Source: DATLED01 sp046597375 (GTDB lineage Bacteria; Actinomycetota; Acidimicrobiia; Acidimicrobiales; CADCTF01). From it: a stretch of 64,000 nucleotides of DNA. Below, piece after piece: positions 58,560 through 64,000 of this stretch (position 1 is the stretch's first letter; each line of letters starts with the position of its first letter). The position numbers and the translations under genes are program-made. The notes under the pieces are model-generated. The model did not search any database. It saw nothing but the letters and a program-made list of their open reading frames with translations, and was not told where the DNA came from. The stretch lies in contig JBKJKM010000174.1 of NCBI GenBank assembly GCA_046597375.1, forward strand, positions 1 through 64,000, given 5' to 3'.

Positions 58560-58653
58560 CCGGACGGGATCGCCGCCACACCTTTTCCACCAAGCCCCGG
58601 AACACGATCCTCCTCGTTCAGCCGGCGGCGACGATAGCGGGGAGACTGCGGGA

Positions 58654-59143
58654 ATGGACGCGTGCCGAACGTGCGAACTGGTCGATCGCCGCGATCGAGG
58701 GATGGCACCTCGCTGGGACAACATCTGGCGCACCTCGCTGGGACAACATCTGGCGCACACCGTCGTGGGACGTCGTCCACTGCGACGCCACGTCGGTCGA
58801 GGGTTGGCTCGTTCTCGCGACGCGGGAGCACCGGAGCGCCATCGCCGACGTCGATGACGCCGCCATGCTCGAGCTCGGAACGCTTCTGAAACGTGCCTCG
58901 CGCGCGCTGCACGATTTGCTTGGGTGTGAGAAGACCTACGTGGTGCAGTTCGCGGAACACCCGCTGCACCCGCACGTGCACTTCCACGTGATCCCCCGCC
59001 ACCCGAACCACAGCGACGCGCACAAGGGGCCAGCCGTCTTCGATCTCCTCGGTCTGCCAGACGACGAGTGCGTCCCCGAGGCCCGCAGGAACGAGATCAG
59101 CGAGGGGGTCGCGCCCTACTTTTCCGACGACACCAGCGCGTAG
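58654..59143 (+). pseudogene. HIT-family protein gene frameshifted by a 25-bp tandem duplication
   Basis: From the ATG at 58654 the product begins MDACRTCELVDRRDRGMAP, the zinc-CxxC start of actinobacterial HIT proteins, but at 58705-58754 a 25-bp unit is present twice and the frame is lost, with a stop at 58857. The rest (WDVVHCDATSVEGWLVLATR and the HIT motif HPHVHFHVIPR) continues in another frame to 59143. With one copy removed the two parts join as WDNIWRTPSWDVVH. HIT proteins are nucleotide hydrolases or transferases. Either a true pseudogene, a reversible slipped-strand switch or an assembly error. Confidence 0.85.
58705..58754 (+). repeat. Perfect 25-bp direct tandem duplication
   Basis: Two identical adjacent copies (58705-58729, 58730-58754), plus four bases of a third start. 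The unit encodes APRWDNIW in the HIT frame. As 25 is not a multiple of three, the second copy shifts the frame. Confidence 0.95.
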
Positions 59144-59334
59144 CCGGCCTCGTCGATGGCGGCGGCAACGGTCTCTTGATCCAAGGGTGCGTTGCTGGAG
59201 ACGGTAGCTCGGCCCGAGTCGAGGTCGACGCTGACCTCGGTGACACCCTCGATGGCCGAGAGCTCCGTGGTGACGGCGTTGACACAGTGACCGCAGGTCA
59301 TGCCGGTGACGGTGTAGGTGGTAGAGGTGCTCAT
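59116..59334 (-). CDS. copZ: Copper chaperone, heavy-metal-associated domain (CopZ-like)
   Basis: 72 residues, one HMA fold: YTVTGMTCGHCVNAV holds the Cu(I)-binding CxxC, then VTEVSVDLDSGRATVSS and a last helix (TVAAAIDEAGYAL). It hands Cu(I) to CopA, encoded 56 nt upstream. The gap includes a GACGTC-AGGT-GACGTC stem-loop (59359-59374). Its 3' end overlaps the HIT pseudogene by 28 nt. Confidence 0.9.
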   Translation of the reverse strand: MSTSTTYTVTGMTCGHCVNAVTTELSAIEGVTEVSVDLDSGRATVSSNAPLDQETVAAAIDEAGYALVSSEK

Positions 59335-59390
59335 GGCAAGCTTCGCTTTCGTTCCGAGGACGTCAGGTGACGTCGGGACAAGAGTGGACT

Positions 59391-61604
59391 TCAACCTGCG
59401 ACTCGCCGCCGCCCGAAACGGGCCAGACGGAGACTGTTGGTGACGACCGAGACGCTCGAGAAGCCCATTGCGGCACCGGCCAGGATCGGGTTGAGGAGCC
59501 CGAGCGCAGCCACTGGGATGAGCACCACGTTGTAGCCGAAGGCCCACGCGAGGTTCTGCAGGATCGTGCGGAACGTTCGTCTCGAAAGCTGAATGGCCGT
59601 GGCGACCCCGGCGAGGTCGGCCGAGAGCAGGGTGATGTCGGACGACTGGATGGCGACGTCGGTCCCGGTGCCGATGGCGATGCCGAGATCGGCCTGAACG
59701 AGGGCGGGAGCATCGTTCACGCCGTCGCCGACCATCGCAACGACCTTTCCCTCGTGCTGCAGGCGGCGCACCTCGTCGACCTTGTCGGCGGGAAGCACCT
59801 CGGCCAACACGCGACCGATGCCCACCTGGGCGGCCACGGCTTCGGCGGTACGGCGGTTGTCGCCGGTGATCATCACGACGTCGATGCCCATCGCCCGGAG
59901 CCTGGCCACGGCGCCAGGAGCGTCGTCGCGCATCGTGTCGGCAACGGCGAGCACGCCGCGGACCTGGCCGTCCCAACCGGCGAAGACGGCCGTCTTTCCT
60001 TCGCCCTCGAGCTCGGCCGCCGCCGCTTCGAGCTCGGCCGGCAGGACAAGCCCGGCTTCGGCCATCAGCTTTCGCCGCCCGACATGGACGTCGAGGCCGT
60101 CGATCGTGGCCCGGACCCCGTGACCGGCGACCGACGTGAAGTCGACTGCCGTCGGCAGATTCGGGGTGCGAAGGCGGGCGCCGTCGACGACGGCCCGTCC
60201 GACGGGATGCTCCGAGCCTTGTTCGGCGGAACCCGCTCTGGCCAACAGTGCGGCCTCGTCCGTACCCGCCCCTGGGTGGACGTCGGTGAGCGACATCTGC
60301 CCCTTGGTGAGCGTTCCGGTCTTGTCGAAGACGACGGTGTCGACCTTCTTCGAACGCTCGAGGACTTCGCCTCCCTTGATGAGCACGCCCATGGCCGCGC
60401 CGCGACCAGTCCCCACCAGGATGGCCGTCGGCGTCGCAAGGCCGAGAGCGCACGGGCAAGCGATGATGAGTACGGCCACGGCGCTGATCAAGCCTCGGGT
60501 TGCGTCACCTGACAGCGCCCACCCGAGGAACGTGACCGCCGCCAACACGAGGACAACCGGGACGAAGACGCCGGCGATCCGGTCGGCGAGTTGCTGCACG
60601 GGGGCCTTGGTCCCCTGGGCCTCCTCGACCAGCTTCACGATCTGGGCGAGCGCCGTGTCGGTGCCGACGGCGGTCGCCTCGATCGTCAAGACGCCTTGGG
60701 CGTTGATGGTCGCACCGGCGACCTTGTCACCCGGAACCTTGTCGACCGGGACGGACTCCCCCGTCAACATCGACTCATCCACGGCCGATGAACCGTCGAC
60801 GACCCGACCGTCGACCGGGACCTTTTCGCCCGGACGGACACGCAGTCGATCTCCGACGCGTACATCCTCGACCGGGACCATCCTCTCCTCCCCGTCGACG
60901 ACGGTACGAGCCTCCTTGGCGCCGAGTTCGAGGAGCGAGCGGATGGCGCTCGATGCGCGGCCCTTGGCTCTCGCCTCGAAATACCGGCCGAGCAACAAGA
61001 AGGCGATGATCAGCGCCGCGGTGTCGAAGTAGTGGTCGGAGTGACGGTGGCTGAACACGACCTGATAGGTCGAGAACGCGAAGGCGGCCAGCGTGCCGAT
61101 GGCGATGAGGGTGTCCATGTTCGCCTGGCGAACTCGGGCCCTCGCCACGGCCTGGCGGAGAAACGGCCACCCGGCCCAGAACTGGATGGGCGTGGTCAGG
61201 ACGAGGGCGCTGAAACGGGCCCACGGCTCCATCATCCAGAACAGCGACAAGACGAGGACGACCAGGCCGAGGGGCCAAGCAACCAGTACCCGACGGAGCC
61301 ACATGGCTTGCAAGGCGGCCTCGCCGGCGCCGGCGTCGTCTTCGGACTCGGGACTGACGGGGGCCAGCCCGTACCCGGCCTTCCCCACTGCGGCGATGAG
61401 CTGTTGGGTCGACACCGCACCGGGATCGAAGGCGACGATGGCCTTCGTGGTCGCAAGGTTGACTGCCACCTCGGTGACGCCGTCTTGGCGAGTGAGAACC
61501 TTCTCCACCCGGGCCGCGCACGACCCGCAGGTCATGCCGGTGATGGTGAACTCCATCTCGGTGCCGGCCTCAACTCCGGTGCGTCCCACGTTCGTCGCGG
61601 TCAT
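59391..61604 (-). CDS. copA: Copper-exporting P1B-type ATPase CopA
   Basis: 737 residues. One N-terminal HMA domain (ITGMTCGSCAARVEK), eight helices with the ion-path CPCALGLATP, actuator TGES (MLTGESVPVDK), phosphorylation site DKTGTLT (near residue 426), SEHPVG of P1B ATPases and GDGVNDAPAL. The set is diagnostic for Cu(I) export. It follows csoR with an ATGA overlap. Confidence 0.95.
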   Translation of the reverse strand: MTATNVGRTGVEAGTEMEFTITGMTCGSCAARVEKVLTRQDGVTEVAVNLATTKAIVAFDPGAVSTQQLIAAVGKAGYGLAPVSPESEDDAGAGEAALQAMWLRRVLVAWPLGLVVLVLSLFWMMEPWARFSALVLTTPIQFWAGWPFLRQAVARARVRQANMDTLIAIGTLAAFAFSTYQVVFSHRHSDHYFDTAALIIAFLLLGRYFEARAKGRASSAIRSLLELGAKEARTVVDGEERMVPVEDVRVGDRLRVRPGEKVPVDGRVVDGSSAVDESMLTGESVPVDKVPGDKVAGATINAQGVLTIEATAVGTDTALAQIVKLVEEAQGTKAPVQQLADRIAGVFVPVVLVLAAVTFLGWALSGDATRGLISAVAVLIIACPCALGLATPTAILVGTGRGAAMGVLIKGGEVLERSKKVDTVVFDKTGTLTKGQMSLTDVHPGAGTDEAALLARAGSAEQGSEHPVGRAVVDGARLRTPNLPTAVDFTSVAGHGVRATIDGLDVHVGRRKLMAEAGLVLPAELEAAAAELEGEGKTAVFAGWDGQVRGVLAVADTMRDDAPGAVARLRAMGIDVVMITGDNRRTAEAVAAQVGIGRVLAEVLPADKVDEVRRLQHEGKVVAMVGDGVNDAPALVQADLGIAIGTGTDVAIQSSDITLLSADLAGVATAIQLSRRTFRTILQNLAWAFGYNVVLIPVAALGLLNPILAGAAMGFSSVSVVTNSLRLARFGRRRVAG

Positions 61605-61915
61605 GCTTGCTCCTCGCTCGACAGTGCCAGCTCAGGACCGGGCGCAGTAACGGTCCGGTCGTACCGCAACGCCTCCATCAACTCCGCCACGATCTCGTCG
61701 GTGCGCCCGGCGACCATCGCGGCGGCGACGCACGTCTCGAGGTGGTTCTGCAGGACGATGCGGCTGGCCCGCTCCAACGATCCCTGCACCGCCGAGAGCT
61801 GCTTCATGAGGTCGGGGCAGTAGGTGTCGTCCTCCACCATCCGAATGACGGCGTCGAGGTGACCCCTCGCCGTCTTCAACCGAAGCAACACCGACCGCTC
61901 GTGGACTTCCTTCAT
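61601..61915 (-). CDS. csoR: CsoR-family copper-sensing repressor
   Basis: 104 residues, four-helix DUF156 fold. The Cu(I) triad is Cys33 (TYCPDLMKQ), His58 and Cys62 (NHLETC), the full C-H-C set of true copper sensors rather than nickel or formaldehyde relatives. Copper binding releases DNA and turns on csoR-copA-copZ. The -10 TAGAGT lies 6 nt before the ATG, overlapped by the operator. Confidence 0.93.
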   Translation of the reverse strand: MKEVHERSVLLRLKTARGHLDAVIRMVEDDTYCPDLMKQLSAVQGSLERASRIVLQNHLETCVAAAMVAGRTDEIVAELMEALRYDRTVTAPGPELALSSEEQA

Positions 61916-61921
61916 GCTCCG

Positions 61922-61945
61922 ACTCTACCCCACCTGGGGTGGGTA
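61922..61945 (-). promoter_or_regulatory. csoR promoter and CsoR operator
   Basis: TAGAGT (61927-61922) is the leaderless -10. At 61926-61945 TACCC and GGGTA flank a C/G-run centre (CACCTGGGGT), the known form of CsoR sites in actinobacteria. The operator overlaps the upstream edge of the -10. Confidence 0.65.
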
Positions 61946-62065
61946 CGCAAGGCGTGTCCACCGAATTGGGAGACTGCCCAGCCTCACCGTCCCCTGGCCT
62001 GGTGACCACTAGGTTCACCCTTTAGCCATCTCCCGATCGGCTCCACACAACCCAAGGCGGACCTT

Positions 62066-62620
62066 GTGCCCAAGACGTTCACTCGCATCGCGCTCGGCAT
62101 CCTTCTTGCGCTGGCTTTCGGCTCGGGAGCGTGCGGTGGCGGCGATTCGAACGACGGGAATGTTCCCGCCGAGGACGCCGGGTCCGGCGACCAAACGTCC
62201 GACGACCAAGCGTCCAACAACGATGGTGACGACTCGAAGGACGACACCGGCAAGGTGGAGATCCCGAAGGAAGTGTGCGACATCCTCTCGGCCGAAGAGG
62301 TCGGCGCCGTCGTTGGAACGGTGACGTCGAAGCCCGGGCCGCAAGGATCATGCACGTACGACAGCGAAGCCCGAGACGGTCTCTTTCCGACGATCTACCT
62401 CAAGGACGCGGCGGATTTCGCCATCAAGGGCATCGGTCAGCCGTTCGAGATTGACGGCAACCCTGGGTACGTCAGCGCCGTCGCCGAGTCCACCCAGGTG
62501 CAGCACGGCGTTCTCATCGTGGATGGCATTTACATCGAAGTCGTCGTGAACTCCACGGATCTTGCCGCTGCCACGCCCAAGATCAAAGAGCTCCTCACGC
62601 TGACGGCCAGCAAGCTCTAG
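62066..62620 (+). CDS. Hypothetical lipoprotein
   Basis: 184 residues from a GTG. The signal peptide ends in a lipobox-like GSGACGG. An Asp/Ser/Asn-rich spacer (residues 28-62) leads to a domain of about 120 residues starting VEIPKEVCDILSAEEVGAVVG, with Cys in CDIL and GSCTYDSEA. The pattern resembles DUF3558-type actinobacterial lipoproteins, though I cannot assign it firmly. No operon partner on this strand. Confidence 0.72.
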   Translation: MPKTFTRIALGILLALAFGSGACGGGDSNDGNVPAEDAGSGDQTSDDQASNNDGDDSKDDTGKVEIPKEVCDILSAEEVGAVVGTVTSKPGPQGSCTYDSEARDGLFPTIYLKDAADFAIKGIGQPFEIDGNPGYVSAVAESTQVQHGVLIVDGIYIEVVVNSTDLAAATPKIKELLTLTASKL

Positions 62621-62625
62621 ACCCT

Positions 62626-62685
62626 CGACGCTCTTGCGACGATCATCGTCGGCACGGCGAAAGGAGTTCGCGGCAGCGAGCGTCG
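62626..62685. terminator. Nested inverted repeats between convergent genes
   Basis: Outer arms CGACGCTC (62626-62633) and GAGCGTCG (62678-62685) enclose an inner CGACG/CGTCG stem (62637-62651). They fill the gap between the lipoprotein gene and the convergent SGNH gene, a place for a two-way terminator. Confidence 0.45.
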
Positions 62686-62695
62686 TCCGAGGAAC

Positions 62696-63334
62696 TCACT
62701 TGCGCAGTGCAGCCCCGAACGCAGAGGCGACCGCTGCGTGACCTGCGGAGTTGGGATATCGCCCGTCATCGCTGGCGATCGCTGCGCCAGCGAGGTTGAC
62801 CAAGACGGCGCCCTCGGCGTCGGCCGCTTCGGCGATCACGGTGTTGTATTCAGCGGTTGGCGCGCTGGCGACGGCTTGTAGTGGTGCCACGTTGGCCACC
62901 AACACCTGAGCGCGACCGCTCTGGCGAAGGCCGTGGAGAAACTGCCGCAGTGCAGACCCGAAGGTCTCTGGCTCGGTGCCGGCCAAGAGGTCGTCGGTGT
63001 TGAGCCAGACGGCGACGATCGTGGGCGACAAGGCCAGAACCTCGGGGAGCGCCTCGGAGACGGCGTCCGATGCCAGGAGTTGCGGGCGCGCCACATTCAC
63101 GAACTGCGTCGCCCGCGGCAGCGATTCCCGGTAGAAGCGCTGCGCCCAGCCGTCGCGAAGGCGTACGTCCGCACCCTCACCCACCGTTTCTCCCGAGCCC
63201 ACCGCCACGTACGACGTGATCGGACCACTCGGTGTCGGCGGCAACGCAGTGTTGCGAGCAGGTGCGAAGCAGGCGCCACCGATCAGAACGGGAATGGCGA
63301 CCAACACCTTCCACGCTCGGCACCGCACTCTCAC
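62696..63334 (-). CDS. Exported SGNH-hydrolase-like protein with altered catalytic motifs
   Basis: 212 residues from a GTG that overlaps the permease stop by 4 nt. A signal peptide (VLVAIPVLIGGACFAP) is followed by an SGNH fold: block I YVAVGSGETVGEG, block III VWLNTDDLLAG and block V DDGRYPNSAGH. In active members block I is GDS and block V is DxxH; here they read GSG and DGRY, so the Ser and His appear lost. It may bind rather than cleave its ligand. It shares a transcript with the ABC permease. Confidence 0.65.
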   Translation of the reverse strand: MRVRCRAWKVLVAIPVLIGGACFAPARNTALPPTPSGPITSYVAVGSGETVGEGADVRLRDGWAQRFYRESLPRATQFVNVARPQLLASDAVSEALPEVLALSPTIVAVWLNTDDLLAGTEPETFGSALRQFLHGLRQSGRAQVLVANVAPLQAVASAPTAEYNTVIAEAADAEGAVLVNLAGAAIASDDGRYPNSAGHAAVASAFGAALRK

Positions 63335-64000
63335 GTGTCGACCGCTTCTCTTGCCGGGAGGCGCGCGGCCCTCCAGGCGGGGAGACTTCCGGCGAGGACA
63401 GCGAGCACGGTGGCCCCGACGACGCCGGCGACGAGCACGCCGACCGGCGAGGACGCCTTGACACCGACCAGACCCTCGCTCGTCAGGTAGCCGTTGACGA
63501 CCGCGCCCACGGTCTTGGCGATCACGACGCCGGCAGCGGTGCCGGCCACTCCGCCGATGATGCCGACGACCGCGGCTTCGAGGAGGAAGACCCGGAGTAT
63601 GTCGCGGTCGCGCGCGCCGATCGCCTTGAGAACACCGATCTCCCTTCGCCGCTCCCGCACCGCAGCCAGCAACGCGTTCGTGATCCCCAGTGAGGCGATC
63701 ATCAACGCGATCGCGCCGATGCCGCTGAGCACGATCTCCACCACTCGCAGGTAACGCTGCACCGAGGCAATCAGGTTCTCGGGTGCGCTCGTCGCATAAC
63801 CGACCTCGGTGATCGCCGCACGTACTTGCGGCACCCGATCAAGGCTCGAAGCGACCACGAAGAGTCCGGCGTAGGTCGAGCGGTCGCCGGGGTCGCCGTC
63901 GAAACGGTCGCCGCTGGCAGCCCACTCCTTGGCGGCCGCAACCTGTTCGGCTGATGCCAAGAGACCGCCGGGCGCCGCTTCCTGGGCGACGACCCCGACA
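63331..64000 (-). CDS. FtsX/MacB-type ABC transporter permease, C-terminal part (runs off the window)
   Basis: The frame is open to the last base. The visible 222 residues hold an outside domain (GDRSTYAGLFVVASSLDRVP) and the three last helices of the FtsX fold (VLSGIGAIALMIASLGITNA, AAVVGIIGGVAGTAAGVV, VLVAGVVGATVLAVLAGSLP), with the coupling segment RERRREIGVLKAIGARDRDI and the ending PAWRAARLPAREAV, as in MacB/LolC-like permeases. An ATPase gene would be expected upstream, outside the window. Confidence 0.85.
   Translation of the reverse strand, partial: VGVVAQEAAPGGLLASAEQVAAAKEWAASGDRFDGDPGDRSTYAGLFVVASSLDRVPQVRAAITEVGYATSAPENLIASVQRYLRVVEIVLSGIGAIALMIASLGITNALLAAVRERRREIGVLKAIGARDRDILRVFLLEAAVVGIIGGVAGTAAGVVIAKTVGAVVNGYLTSEGLVGVKASSPVGVLVAGVVGATVLAVLAGSLPAWRAARLPAREAVDT

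Noticed and set aside
1..64000. tRNA, rRNA, CRISPR, prophage or insertion sequence
   Set aside because: I checked gaps between genes for T-loop-like and repeat-spacer patterns and found none. The HNH fragment at the left end alone does not support a mobile element.

Overview
The window is dense, GC-rich chromosomal DNA of an actinobacterium. A lineage near Acidimicrobiia is my best inference. The pointers are a class E sortase, an F420-type LLM flavoenzyme, DUF5317 and DUF6295 proteins, a CsoR-type copper operon, GYW-DGG-F-FG repeat proteins, many GTG starts and very short gene spacing. I see no rRNA, tRNA, CRISPR array, insertion sequence or prophage, so it reads as ordinary chromosome carrying several small adaptive modules.

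Layout. 1-3.4 kb: the tail of an HNH nuclease, a dGTPase-like HD protein and an MFS transporter fused to an APH-type kinase. 3.3-8.6 kb: a molybdopterin oxidoreductase with its cytochrome b, an Fe-S block (Mrp carrier, divergent SufR-like regulator, cysteine desulfurase) and a second, soluble sulfite-oxidase-like enzyme. 8.6-18.4 kb: a purine permease, then an unbroken minus-strand System I cytochrome c maturation operon ccmABCDEFGH plus a TPR gene, including a 35-residue ccmD; a sortase E gene and ccdA follow. 18.5-24 kb: two crotonases, GDP-mannose dehydratase, an XRE regulator, an LLM oxidoreductase coupled to a membrane cupredoxin, and DUF5317. 24-30.6 kb: a signalling block with GGDEF, degenerate HD and HD-GYP proteins and a 30-residue membrane peptide, flanked by two proteins of similar build, then a glycosyltransferase. 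30.7-43.4 kb: alcohol dehydrogenase, regulators, secreted proteins, acyl-CoA dehydrogenase, MFS pump, dienelactone hydrolase and an orphan CoxL-like molybdenum hydroxylase. 43.5-49.7 kb: an MMPL transporter and a ferric-iron ABC operon with a palindromic operator. 49.7-59 kb: a cell-surface repeat/GH25-like protein, a TetR-controlled heterodimeric ABC exporter and small enzymes, including a HIT gene broken by a 25-bp tandem duplication. 59-62 kb: csoR-copA-copZ. 62-64 kb: two exported proteins and the start of an FtsX-type ABC permease that runs off the window.

Cross-cutting signals. Ten genes start exactly 6-7 nt after a TANNNT hexamer, which points to widespread leaderless transcription. 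Operon junctions use all four NTGA overlaps; the two CTGA cases imply CTG initiation. Several regulators and transporters have clear inverted-repeat operators, and three intergenic regions hold unusually long hairpins.
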